From JAYPAN01 sp049597955 (lineage in GTDB: Bacteria > Pseudomonadota > Alphaproteobacteria > RS24): a stretch of DNA of 64,000 bases. The DNA is taken from assembly GCA_049597955.1 (NCBI GenBank), contig JBMYND010000001.1:1-64000 (forward strand), given 5' to 3'. The translations under genes and the position numbers were made by a program. A model generated the notes under the pieces. It did not search any database. It was not told where the DNA came from and saw only the letters and a list, made by a program, of their open reading frames with translations. Below, one piece after another: positions 1 to 8,233 of this stretch. Position 1 is the stretch's first letter. The number at the start of each line of letters is the position of its first letter.

Positions 1-857
1 GCGGGCATTTGGAAGTGGAAAGCGAATATGGCAAAGGCACATGTTTCACGATTAATGTGCCGCGCTATATTCAAGACCAGCAAGATGTCTCGGCCTATGA
101 AGACATATCCGGCGATAGCGGCCCATTGGTGACGATTATCGATGATGACACCAATACGCAGGATTTGATAAGGCGCATGTTAAAGAGCCAGAATTTCCGG
201 TTCAATGGCGCGCTGTCGGGCGCCAAGGGCCTCGAATTGGTCAAACAGCACAAGCCGGATTTGGTGCTGCTCGATATTTATCTGCCCGATTCCGATGGCT
301 GGAAAGTGCTGGAAGATATTAAAGCCGATGCGACAAGCCGCGATATTCCGGTGTTTATTATCAGCGTCTCGGATGCGGAAAAAGAACAGGATGAAATGGA
401 AGGCTGTCGCTTTTTGAAAAAGCCGATAGACAAGGATGTTCTGATGTCGGCCATTGCCGATTTGGGCGTTGATATGGGCAAAAATGTCAATGTGCTGGTT
501 GTCGATGATGATGACAATGCGCGCGAGATTGTTGTCCGGCTGATGACGGCAGAAGGGGCGGCCTGCACTGAGGCGCATAATGGCGCGGAAGCATTGAATA
601 TGCTGAATGATGATATTTCGCTGATTGTGCTTGATTTGGATATGCCGGTGATGAACGGTTTTGATTTTATCAATTCCATGAATGGGCTGGGCAATTATGG
701 CGATGTGCCGATTATTATTTTCTCCGGCATGGAGTTGAATGAGGAACAGCGCAATGAGCTGACGGCGCGTTCGGCCGGGATTATCGGCAAGAATGAGCTG
801 AATCAGGAAGAAACGCTGCGCGGCCTGTTGCAAGGGATTGTCGGCAAAGCCGATTAA
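1..857 (+). CDS. Hybrid sensor histidine kinase, C-terminal part with two receiver domains (5' truncated by window)
   Basis: The reading frame is already open at the window start. Its first visible residues, GHLEVESEYGKGTCF, match the last glycine-rich box of a histidine-kinase ATPase domain, so this is the end of a longer gene and not a gene starting at the TTG at position 9. Two receiver domains follow, at about nt 125-460 and 485-850. Their acceptor aspartates fall at nt 273-275 (LVLLDIYLP) and 633-635 (IVLDLDMP), and both keep the acidic pocket (IDDD, VDDDD). The second has its conserved lysine as IGKN. Two receivers in series suggest an internal phosphorelay or a phosphate sink. The gene lies beside a lone receiver protein and GGDEF, EAL and PilZ genes, so it probably feeds c-di-GMP control. 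The input domains are outside the window. Confidence 0.9.
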   Translation, partial: GHLEVESEYGKGTCFTINVPRYIQDQQDVSAYEDISGDSGPLVTIIDDDTNTQDLIRRMLKSQNFRFNGALSGAKGLELVKQHKPDLVLLDIYLPDSDGWKVLEDIKADATSRDIPVFIISVSDAEKEQDEMEGCRFLKKPIDKDVLMSAIADLGVDMGKNVNVLVVDDDDNAREIVVRLMTAEGAACTEAHNGAEALNMLNDDISLIVLDLDMPVMNGFDFINSMNGLGNYGDVPIIIFSGMELNEEQRNELTARSAGIIGKNELNQEETLRGLLQGIVGKAD

Positions 858-902
858 TGCGGGGGCCTAAAAGCGGGTCAAGTTGATTGGCGGCGCTTTG
901 GC

Positions 903-1265
903 CTAAGGCAGAAGCGCGTTGATTTTGTCGAGCAGGCGCGGCATGTCAATCGGCTTGGTGTCGAAATCATCGGCACCTGCTTCCTCGGCTTGCTGGCGAT
1001 GCTCGGCCAGCGCATGGGCTGTCAGCGCAATCACCGGAATATGCTTGGTCGCCTCATTGTTTTTGCATTGGCGTGTCGCTTCCCAACCGTCAATAATCGG
1101 CAAATCCATATCCATCAGCACCAAATCAGGCTGCAAGGCGGAAACTTTATCGACGCCTTCCTGTCCGTCAACGGCGAGGCTTATTTCAAAACCACGCCGC
1201 TCCAGCCGACGGCTGAGCATGTCGCGATTGAGTTCATTGTCTTCAACAATCAGAATATGTGCCAT
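903..1265 (-). CDS. Single-domain response regulator (DivK/CheY-like receiver)
   Basis: A 120-residue protein made of one receiver domain and nothing else. It shows the acidic pocket (VEDN, residues 8-9), acceptor D52 in LMDMDLP, switch threonine T82 in ALTAHAL and lysine K104 in DTKPID. With no output domain it should act by docking on a kinase or another target, or by shuttling phosphate. The 46-bp gap from the convergent hybrid kinase end and 31-bp spacing from the upstream receiver-GGDEF gene (same strand) suggest co-transcription with the latter. DivK-type proteins have this size and build, but overall similarity is not enough to call it divK. Confidence 0.9.
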   Translation of the reverse strand: MAHILIVEDNELNRDMLSRRLERRGFEISLAVDGQEGVDKVSALQPDLVLMDMDLPIIDGWEATRQCKNNEATKHIPVIALTAHALAEHRQQAEEAGADDFDTKPIDMPRLLDKINALLP

Positions 1266-1296
1266 TATTCATATTTCCCTTAATGTTATGCGCTGG

Positions 1297-2706
1297 TTAC
1301 TCACCAATGCTTTTATGCTCAATGCGGTTGCGCCCGCCCATTTTGGCAGAATAGAGGCGCCGGTCGGCCAGGTCGATCATCTTTTCAATCGGCAACATGC
1401 CTTCCGCCGACATATAGGCACCGCCGCTGGTGGTGATTTTGATTGTGTGCTCTTCAAAGTCGAGGCGCATATCCTCAACGGCGCGGCGCAAGCGTTCGCA
1501 TATATTTCTCAAATCCGTTGCCGACGTGTCCTGAAAGGCAAGCAAAAATTCCTCGCCGCCCATGCGGCCAATAATATCATCGCCGCGCGTCACTGATTTC
1601 AGACATTGCGTGAATTGCTGAAGCACATAATCACCGGCCGCATGGCCGTAAGTGTCATTGACTTTTTTGAAATGGTCAATATCGAGCAGGACAACGGCAA
1701 ATTCGCGCTCTTCCTGCGCCTGCTGTTGCACGAGCCGGTTCATGGCCTGCATCAGCGCGCGGCGATTGCGCACTTGCGTCAATTGGTCGGTCATGGCGAT
1801 TTTGTTCAATTCGCGCCGATAGGTGAAACGCTCCAGTGCGGAAATTACTTTGGCATCGAGGATAATCGGCTCAACCGGCTTGGACAGATAGTCATTGGCA
1901 CCATTGGCCAGGCATTTGGCAATGCCGCGCGGGTCGTTCAGGCCGCTGACCATAATCACCGGCAAATCGCTTTGCGGGCCGGAACGGATTTCTTTCAGCA
2001 CTTCAAAGCCGTTCATATCCGGCATAATCAGGTCAAGCAGGATAAGCGAGATATTTTGCTCGGCCAGCACATCAAGCGCCTCAAGCCCATTGGCGGCAAG
2101 ATGGCAAGCAAAACCATGACGGCGCAAGCGGCGATGCAGGATTTCCTGATTGGACGGATTGTCATCCACAATCAGAATTTCGCAATCGCGGATTTCATCG
2201 GCGATTTCAAGCTTTGTATCAACCGCTTCCATACTGGCCAGCAATGCCTCAACCGCATCGCTCTCATTGACCATATGCGCCTCGCTTTGCGGGCTGCGAT
2301 TATCGGCAAATGTCCGGTCAATAATTTCCACCAGTTCCAATCCAAGCGATTTGGAATGTTCCAGGTTTTCGGTGGCTTGGGCCGTCAATTCGCCCTCATA
2401 TTCTTCCAGAATGATTTCTGTATAGCCGAGTATGGAGTTTAGGGGATTTTTCAAATCATGGCGGATTTTGCTCATGCCGCCCGCTTCGGCAGCACCGGAG
2501 ATTGACCCGTCGCCAAGCGCATTGACCAGCTTGCGCAATCTTTCGCAGCCTTCTTCAACTTTGCGCAAATCATCAAGAATATCGGCATCGCTATCAAGCG
2601 GCTCGCGAATTTCTGCCATGTGGGCGGCAATGGTTGTTAAAGGCGTCAGCACTTGCTGGCGCAGCGTAACAAACCCAAAATCAACCACTTCCGCTGGTGT
2701 TTTCAT
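1297..2706 (-). CDS. Diguanylate cyclase with kinase-like H-box segment, receiver and GGDEF domains
   Basis: Predicted to make c-di-GMP from two GTP under receiver control. With the ATG at 2706 the protein has 469 residues. An N-terminal helical segment carries an H-box (HDLKNPLN, His83) of the kinase dimerisation type, but no ATPase domain follows. A receiver comes next (acceptor D225 in LLDLIMPDM, lysine K276 in LSKPVEP), then a GGDEF domain with the active form GGEEF (383-387). An RGDD inhibitory-site motif lies five residues before it, predicting product feedback. The frame stays open to an ATG at 2763, but the extra 19 residues look non-coding and neither start has a clear ribosome site. 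The gene is divergent from the EAL gene. Confidence 0.88.
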   Translation of the reverse strand: MKTPAEVVDFGFVTLRQQVLTPLTTIAAHMAEIREPLDSDADILDDLRKVEEGCERLRKLVNALGDGSISGAAEAGGMSKIRHDLKNPLNSILGYTEIILEEYEGELTAQATENLEHSKSLGLELVEIIDRTFADNRSPQSEAHMVNESDAVEALLASMEAVDTKLEIADEIRDCEILIVDDNPSNQEILHRRLRRHGFACHLAANGLEALDVLAEQNISLILLDLIMPDMNGFEVLKEIRSGPQSDLPVIMVSGLNDPRGIAKCLANGANDYLSKPVEPIILDAKVISALERFTYRRELNKIAMTDQLTQVRNRRALMQAMNRLVQQQAQEEREFAVVLLDIDHFKKVNDTYGHAAGDYVLQQFTQCLKSVTRGDDIIGRMGGEEFLLAFQDTSATDLRNICERLRRAVEDMRLDFEEHTIKITTSGGAYMSAEGMLPIEKMIDLADRRLYSAKMGGRNRIEHKSIGE

Positions 2707-2780
2707 CTGGTAAATGTTACAAATTGAGCTGTGTCTGTGACCCCAAAAATTTTGGTGTTGCATGAAAATATGTTGGTGAT

Positions 2781-3524
2781 GTGATGTCAGACAGTCGCGA
2801 TTATGACGAGTTTTTCGAAGTTTTCGAAAACAAGTCCTGGCACATGGCGCAACAAAAAATCTACAACGCGTCAGATGACAGCCTGTATGGCTGCGAATTG
2901 CTTATAAGGCTTTTTCAAGGTGAGCGGTTTATTTCCAATGGGCGTTTCTTCCCCGAAATCTGCCGCGATACGCGCTTTCCCGGCGTGACGGCGACCATTA
3001 TTGAACTTGTCGAGCAGCATTTTTTACGCAGCCCGGATATTTTCCCGCCCGTGACTTTTTTCAATATCACGCCGGTTGATGTGGAAGACACGACCACAAT
3101 CAATGTGCTGAAGCGTGTGGCGCAGCTTTTTGCTGCCCATGAGCGTGTTCTGGCGCTGGAATTGTCTGAGATTTTTGAGCCTGATGAATTACATAGCTGC
3201 GAGATTGCCAGTCTGGCATTAAAAGAAAGCGGGGCATGGGTTGGGCTGGATGATTTCGGCGTGTTAGAATTGACGCTGGAAGATGTGCGCCGGTTCCCGT
3301 TTGATTTCGTGAAATCCGATCGCAGCTTATGTTTGGATGAGGCCGCGCTGGCCAATCCGCTGCACCAGCAATTGCGCGCCCTGGCCGATGAAAAGGACAT
3401 GTTGCTGATTGCCGAAGGCGTCGAAACCCGTGCGCTGGTTGAGGGGTTAACAAAGCTCGGATATGATTTGATACAGGGCTATGTGTTTCACAAGCCTGAA
3501 AAGTTTCTTGAACAGATTGCGTAG
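2781..3524 (+). CDS. EAL-domain protein, likely c-di-GMP phosphodiesterase (divergent)
   Basis: A stand-alone EAL domain of 247 residues; the family hydrolyses c-di-GMP to pGpG. Most metal and catalytic positions are visible: E39 (as ELLIR instead of EALxR), N95 in FFNITP, E127 in LELSE, D157-D158 in LDDFG, K178 in FVKSD, E212 in AEGVE and Q232 in IQGY. The loop after DDFG reads VLELTL where active enzymes usually have TGYSSL, so loop 6 is degenerate and activity may be low or replaced by binding. Two ATG codons are adjacent; the first is used here, with no strong ribosome site. The PilZ gene starts 5 bp after its stop, so the pair is one transcription unit. Confidence 0.85.
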   Translation: MMSDSRDYDEFFEVFENKSWHMAQQKIYNASDDSLYGCELLIRLFQGERFISNGRFFPEICRDTRFPGVTATIIELVEQHFLRSPDIFPPVTFFNITPVDVEDTTTINVLKRVAQLFAAHERVLALELSEIFEPDELHSCEIASLALKESGAWVGLDDFGVLELTLEDVRRFPFDFVKSDRSLCLDEAALANPLHQQLRALADEKDMLLIAEGVETRALVEGLTKLGYDLIQGYVFHKPEKFLEQIA

Positions 3525-3529
3525 CAGAA

Positions 3530-3856
3530 ATGGTTACCCGTAAAAGTGTTCGATATAAAGTGCCGATGAATGTGTTCTATAATGGCGCGCATTGTCCGCT
3601 GATTGATTTTAGCCGAACCGGTGCCGGGCTGAATTTTGACAAGGAAGCGCCGCCGGAAGGCGAGACAGTTGAGTTAATGATGGTGTTCCCGCACCGGACG
3701 GGCAATGAAGGCTGGGCTGTTCATGCCAATGTGGTGCGCGTTGATGAGGAAAAGAAGTTCTTTGCGGTAGATTTTGTCGAAGACCAGAATTTCAAAGAAT
3801 TCGTCAATGAGTTTATTTCTTATATGCGGGAAGAGCGCCAATTGCGGCAAGTCTGA
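3530..3856 (+). CDS. PilZ-domain c-di-GMP receptor
   Basis: A 108-residue single PilZ domain. It has both ligand-binding motifs: RxxxR as RKSVR (R4, R8) and DxSxxG as DFSRTG (D26, S28, G31), with a beta-barrel-like remainder and a charged helical C-terminus. PilZ proteins bind c-di-GMP dimers and pass the signal to motility, adhesion or polysaccharide machinery. It follows the EAL gene by 5 bp, so enzyme and receptor for the same messenger are made together. Its partner cannot be told from the sequence. Confidence 0.88.
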   Translation: MVTRKSVRYKVPMNVFYNGAHCPLIDFSRTGAGLNFDKEAPPEGETVELMMVFPHRTGNEGWAVHANVVRVDEEKKFFAVDFVEDQNFKEFVNEFISYMREERQLRQV

Positions 3857-3882
3857 TGTTGTTTTGCCCCAAAGCGGGCAAA

Positions 3883-4704
3883 TCAGAGTGTCATTTCATC
3901 GGCTTGTTTGGCGCGACGCCAATTATCGGTTGCTTTTTTCGCATGTGGGGGAATTTCAAAAAACAATGCGATTTCTTGCGCCAATTTATTCCAAATCGGG
4001 CGCACAATCTTTTCGTTCAATGCGTATAAATCCTTTGTCGGCGTGAGATAAACCACGCCATTATTCTTTTTTGTGTGAACCAAGCCCTGTTCTTTCAAAT
4101 CATTTTTGAAAGTGCGGAATGATTCATGGCTGATATTGTAATTCTGCCCAACGGATTTGGCGGCAATCGATGTGCCTTCCTCCAATATGCCAAGCTGGCC
4201 GAATATGCTGCGTTTAACCGGCGACCGGAAAATATTGCGATATTCGCGGAAACCATGCGCCTGCCGCGCCCATTGGTGAATGATTTTCAAAGCCAGCAAA
4301 TTAAATTGATTTTGTTTGGCTTCGGAACCGGCTGCAAGGTCGCGTTTTAACTCCGATGGCAGGCTTTTGGTAATGCCCCGATTTATGGCTTCAATGACCA
4401 GATGCGTCAAAAGCGGTGTCGGGCGAACCCAATGGCCGGATTTTTGCGTCACTTCCACCAAGCCAGCCGCTTCGGCCTCGCGCAAATAAAGCCGGATGGT
4501 TTCGGGACTGTTATCTGTCAGCTCGGCCAGATCGCCCGGCGTGACATCATTGCCAAGAAGATTGGATAAGACCAGATATTCAGAACAGAGCCGAAAGGCC
4601 AGCGAAAAACTTGATGAGAGGCTTTCTCTCAAGCCTTCATTCGCCACGGCCCGGGTGACGATTTGCCTGAACATGCCATATTCGATTGATACTCTTACTG
4701 CCAC
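3883..4704 (-). CDS. Unrecognised putative transcription regulator with two winged-helix-like segments
   Basis: I do not recognise a named family. I place the start at a GTG at 4704, preceded by GAGGGG at six bases; this gives 273 residues, and the frame extends upstream to an ATG at 4752 without a ribosome site. Residues about 40-90 resemble a winged helix (TPGDLAELTDNSPETIRLYL, then a wing-like segment). Residues about 175-225 look like a second one (ISHESFRTFKNDLKEQGL followed by a beta wing ending in YLTP). No ligand or receiver domain is evident. It is convergent with the PilZ gene and lies downstream of the pdh operon on the same strand, 83 bp after pdhC. It may regulate either neighbour; this is inference. 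Confidence 0.6.
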   Translation of the reverse strand: MAVRVSIEYGMFRQIVTRAVANEGLRESLSSSFSLAFRLCSEYLVLSNLLGNDVTPGDLAELTDNSPETIRLYLREAEAAGLVEVTQKSGHWVRPTPLLTHLVIEAINRGITKSLPSELKRDLAAGSEAKQNQFNLLALKIIHQWARQAHGFREYRNIFRSPVKRSIFGQLGILEEGTSIAAKSVGQNYNISHESFRTFKNDLKEQGLVHTKKNNGVVYLTPTKDLYALNEKIVRPIWNKLAQEIALFFEIPPHAKKATDNWRRAKQADEMTL

Positions 4705-4787
4705 AATCAACCCCTCACATAAAAGTGTGGAGAAAAACTGAAGCCGTTTCAATATATTTTTTTCAAGCGCAAATAAAATCGAGCGTT

Positions 4788-5729
4788 TTACAGCGATAAA
4801 AGCAGCGGCTTGCTGACATAATCACGCAAGACGGACAGGAAATTGGCACCAACAGCGCCGTCAATGGCGCGATGGTCGCAAGACAGGGTGACACGCATTG
4901 TTTTGGTTTCAACAATTTCGTCGCCCTGTTTTCCAAGCTGGCTGCTGGTGCCGCCAACTGCCAATATCGCGGCCTGCGGCGGGTTGATAACGGCGGTGAA
5001 TTGGTCAATACCAAACATGCCGAGATTGGAAACCGAGAAACTGCCGCCTTCATATTGCGACGGCTTCAGCCGCTTTTCGCGCGCCAGCGCCGCCAGCGAT
5101 TTAATATCCTGCGAAATCTCAACAATCGATTTGTCGTCGCATTTGGTGACAATCGGTGTGATAAGCCCATCGGGCAGGGCAACGGCCACACCAATATCAG
5201 CATGATGGTGGCGCAAAATCGCATCACCGGCAAAGGATACATTGACTTCCGGCACATCCATCAGGGCAAGCGCACAGGCGCGCACCAATAAATCATTGAC
5301 CGAAACTTTCTGCCCGCGGTCAGCCAAAGCCTCATTCATGCGTTCGCGAAAGGCCAGCAATGCATCAACCGGCAAGGCCATGGTCAAATAAAAATGCGGC
5401 AATTCCTGCATGGATTGGGTCAGCCGCTTGGCAATGGCGGCGCGCATCGGGTCAATTTTTTCTTCTGTATAGCTGTCGGCTTGATAGAAGAGGCGCGCAT
5501 CGGGCAGGCTGGCAATTGCCGGTGCAGGCGCGGCGCTGGCTGGGGCAGCGTTTTGCGCGCTTGCCGCCGCACTTCCCGTCTTTTTACCGGCAAGAGCCGC
5601 GTCAATATCGCGTTTGATAATCCGCCCATTCGGCCCGCTGCCGGTGAGCGTTTGCAAATCCACGCCCTGTTCTTGCGCCAAATGACGCGCCAGAGGCGAA
5701 GCGATAATCCGATTATTGCCGGTCGCCAT
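4788..5729 (-). CDS. pdhC: Pyruvate dehydrogenase E2, dihydrolipoamide acetyltransferase lacking a lipoyl domain
   Basis: Catalyses acetyl transfer from lipoamide to CoA in the pyruvate dehydrogenase complex. The ATG at 5729 lies one base after the pdhB stop, with AGGGAAGG as ribosome site inside the pdhB end. The 313-residue product starts straight into the E1/E3-binding domain (about residues 6-42, ASPLARHLAQEQG), then an Ala/Pro linker and the acyltransferase core with HRAIDG (His286, Asp290). E2 proteins normally begin with one or more lipoyl domains; none is here and there is no room for one. The only lipoyl domain in the operon is on pdhB, so this E2 presumably uses the arm of E1-beta. 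Confidence 0.92.
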   Translation of the reverse strand: MATGNNRIIASPLARHLAQEQGVDLQTLTGSGPNGRIIKRDIDAALAGKKTGSAAASAQNAAPASAAPAPAIASLPDARLFYQADSYTEEKIDPMRAAIAKRLTQSMQELPHFYLTMALPVDALLAFRERMNEALADRGQKVSVNDLLVRACALALMDVPEVNVSFAGDAILRHHHADIGVAVALPDGLITPIVTKCDDKSIVEISQDIKSLAALAREKRLKPSQYEGGSFSVSNLGMFGIDQFTAVINPPQAAILAVGGTSSQLGKQGDEIVETKTMRVTLSCDHRAIDGAVGANFLSVLRDYVSKPLLLSL

Positions 5730-5730
5730 C

Positions 5731-7182
5731 TCAGCCTTCCCTGTAATAGCAGGCGCGTTTGGCAGCGGCGATGATTTGGTCGATTTGCGGCAGCGCGAGG
5801 GCTTCCAGATTAGCGGCATAGGGCATTGGCACATCAGCGCCGGTGACCGCTTCAATTGGTGCGTCCAGCGCATCAAAGGCTCGGCGTTGCACTTGCGCGG
5901 CCAATTCCGAGCCAATCGAGCAAATCGGCCAGCCTTCTTCAACAGTCACCATGCGATTGGTTTTGTTGACCGAGTTGACGACAGTGGCAATGTCCAGCGG
6001 GCGCAGGCTGCGCAAATCAATCACCTCGGCTTGAATGCCGCTATCGGCAAGCGCATGGGCCGCTTCCAAACAATGGCTGACGCCGCGTGCATAGCTGACC
6101 AAAGTCACATCACTGCCTGACCGGGCAATCCGCGCGCGACCGATGGGCAGCACATAATCATCCCATTCCGGCACTGGCTCGACATTGCCGTAAAGCAATT
6201 CATGTTCCAGGAAAACAACAGGATTGGGGTCACGAATCGCCGCCTTCAAAAGCCCTTTTGCTTCTGCCGCGGTTGATGGCGCCAGCACAATAAGCCCCGG
6301 CACATGGGCATACCAGGCCGCGTAATCTTGGCTGTGCTGTGCGGCCACGCGCGAAGCCGTGCCATTGGGGCCACGGAAAACAATCGGGCAGGCCAATTGA
6401 CCGCCCGACATATAGCGCGTCTTGGCGGCGCTGTTGATGATTTGGTCAATCGCCTGCATGGCAAAATTGAATGTCATAAACTCAACAACCGGGTGCAGAC
6501 CGGCAAAAGCCGCCCCGACACCGAGACCGGCAATAGCGTGTTCGGTAATCGGTGTGTCAATCACCCGCCGGTCGCCAAATTCATCAAGCAGGCCTTGTGT
6601 TACTTTATAAGCGCCCTGATATTCGCCCACTTCCTCGCCCATAATGAACACATTGTCATCGCGGCGCATTTCTTCGGCCAGCGCATCACGCAAGGCTTCA
6701 CGCATAGGGATTTCCGGCGATTGTGTGCCGTCGGGCAATGACGGGCCTTCCGGTGCCGCCACGGTTTCGGGCGCATGGCTTATGGTTTCTTGTGGCGCGG
6801 GTGCCAATGTCGCTTGCGCGGCAGAAGGCGCTTGCGCGGCTGAAGGCGCTTGCGCAGCAGCAGGCGCTTCAGGAGCAGAAGGCGTAGCAGGGGCAGAAGC
6901 GGCATCGCCGAGCGCGCTGTCAACCGCCGAGGCGTCTTCGCCATCGAGCAATAAGACGGCAATCGGCTCATTGACATTTATCAAATCCGGCCCGGCTTCG
7001 ACCAGCAATTTGCCGACCACACCATCATCAATGGCTTCAAGCTCAACAATCGCCTTGTCGGTCTCAATCTCAGCCAGAATGTCGCCGGAGCGCACTGTAT
7101 CATTTTCATCGACCAGCCATTGCGCGACTTTGCCATTTTCCATAGTCGGCGACAAAGCAGGCATCAAAATCTTAATTGCCAT
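5731..7182 (-). CDS. pdhB: Pyruvate dehydrogenase E1 beta subunit with N-terminal lipoyl domain
   Basis: A 483-residue E1-beta. Residues 1-80 form a lipoyl domain with the modified lysine K43 in ETDKAIVE. An Ala/Pro/Gln linker follows (about 90-150) with repeated QAPSAA units, then the transketolase-like E1-beta fold (MREALRDALAEEM onward). The chosen ATG at 7182 starts MAIKILMPAL and overlaps the pdhA end by 11 bp; seven further residues are possible upstream but do not fit the domain. A lipoyl domain on E1-beta is known in Alphaproteobacteria. Here it appears to be the complex's sole swinging arm because pdhC has none. Confidence 0.95.
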   Translation of the reverse strand: MAIKILMPALSPTMENGKVAQWLVDENDTVRSGDILAEIETDKAIVELEAIDDGVVGKLLVEAGPDLINVNEPIAVLLLDGEDASAVDSALGDAASAPATPSAPEAPAAAQAPSAAQAPSAAQATLAPAPQETISHAPETVAAPEGPSLPDGTQSPEIPMREALRDALAEEMRRDDNVFIMGEEVGEYQGAYKVTQGLLDEFGDRRVIDTPITEHAIAGLGVGAAFAGLHPVVEFMTFNFAMQAIDQIINSAAKTRYMSGGQLACPIVFRGPNGTASRVAAQHSQDYAAWYAHVPGLIVLAPSTAAEAKGLLKAAIRDPNPVVFLEHELLYGNVEPVPEWDDYVLPIGRARIARSGSDVTLVSYARGVSHCLEAAHALADSGIQAEVIDLRSLRPLDIATVVNSVNKTNRMVTVEEGWPICSIGSELAAQVQRRAFDALDAPIEAVTGADVPMPYAANLEALALPQIDQIIAAAKRACYYREG

Positions 7183-8233
7183 TTTCGACCTCGCTATCGG
7201 CAAGAATATCGGTCATCAGCTCGGACGCATCGGGAAGCGGGCTTTCGAGTGAAAAGTCAATCGCTTCTTCTATCTCGTCTTTAATTTGGTTTTGTCTTTG
7301 CTTGAGGGTGGCTTCATCGCTCAGCCCACGCTCAATAAGACGGTTTTGTGCCAGCATGATTGGGTCGGTTTCTTCGCGCACTTTATTGACTTCTTCGCGC
7401 TTTCGGTATTTGGCCGGGTCGGACATGGAATGGCCACGATAACGATAAGTCAGCATTTCGAGAATATAGGGGCCTTTGCCATCGCGCACCCATTGGGCGG
7501 CGCGGCTGCCAGCCTCATAAACTGCTTCGACATCCATGCCATCGACTTGTTCGCCGGGGATTGAGAAACTTTGCCCGCGTTGTGACAAATTGGTTTGCGC
7601 CGAAGCGCGCTCAATGCTGGTTCCCATGGCATAGCGGTTATTTTCGATAATATAGACGCAAGGCAGCAACCATAATTCGGCCATGTTGAAGCTTTCATAG
7701 ACTTGCCCCTGATTGGCCGCGCCATCACCGAAATAGACGAAAGAGACATTGCCATTGTCGCGATAGCGATTGGCGAAGGCCAGACCCGTGCCAATCGGCA
7801 CTTGCGCACCGACAATGCCGTGGCCGCCATAGAAATTTTTCTCAACGCTGAACATGTGCATCGAGCCGCCCTTGCCTTTGGAATAGCCGTCGCGGCGACC
7901 GGTCAGCTCGGCCATGACATATTTCGGCTCCATGCCGCAGGCCAGCATATGCGCATGGTCACGATAGCCGGTTATCACCTGATCGCCTTCACGGGCGACG
8001 GCCTGCATGCCAACAACCACCGCTTCTTGTCCAATATAAAGGTGACAAAAGCCGCCAATTTCGCCCATGGCGTAGATTTGTCCGCAGCGTTCTTCAAACC
8101 GCCTGATGACCTGCATGTCATGCCACATGGCAAGAAGGTCAATTGTGGCGTCCTGTTTGTCGTTTTTCGATTTTGCCCGCGTTTTCGGTGCGGCCTTTGC
8201 CGCTTTGCGGGCTGTTGATTGTTTCCCTGACAT
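7172..8233 (-). CDS. pdhA: Pyruvate dehydrogenase E1 alpha subunit
   Basis: First gene of the pdh operon and the thiamine-diphosphate-binding half of E1, which decarboxylates pyruvate. The 353-residue protein has a Lys/Ala-rich N-terminal tail (about 1-28) and then the E1-alpha fold. The cofactor motif runs from GDGAANQGQ (169-177) to ENN (197-199), and the family segment HGIVGAQVP is present. The ATG at 8233 is preceded by GAGGGG. The basic tail resembles the flexible leaders by which other E1 subunits touch E2. The operon is divergent from the amidohydrolase gene across 280 bp. Confidence 0.96.
   Translation of the reverse strand: MSGKQSTARKAAKAAPKTRAKSKNDKQDATIDLLAMWHDMQVIRRFEERCGQIYAMGEIGGFCHLYIGQEAVVVGMQAVAREGDQVITGYRDHAHMLACGMEPKYVMAELTGRRDGYSKGKGGSMHMFSVEKNFYGGHGIVGAQVPIGTGLAFANRYRDNGNVSFVYFGDGAANQGQVYESFNMAELWLLPCVYIIENNRYAMGTSIERASAQTNLSQRGQSFSIPGEQVDGMDVEAVYEAGSRAAQWVRDGKGPYILEMLTYRYRGHSMSDPAKYRKREEVNKVREETDPIMLAQNRLIERGLSDEATLKQRQNQIKDEIEEAIDFSLESPLPDASELMTDILADSEVENGN

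Noticed and set aside
180..833. 217-residue frame opposite the hybrid kinase receivers
   Set aside because: Low-complexity Ile/His/Gln-rich product antisense to two good receiver domains.
1606..2442. 278-residue open frame opposite the receiver-GGDEF gene
   Set aside because: Mirror-frame composition and no recognisable motif, while the minus-strand frame has clear domains.
5731..5942. 71-codon N-terminal extension of the E2 gene that might hide a lipoyl domain
   Set aside because: The extension overlaps the pdhB 3' end in another frame, has no lipoyl motif, and the ATG at 5729 has its own ribosome site.
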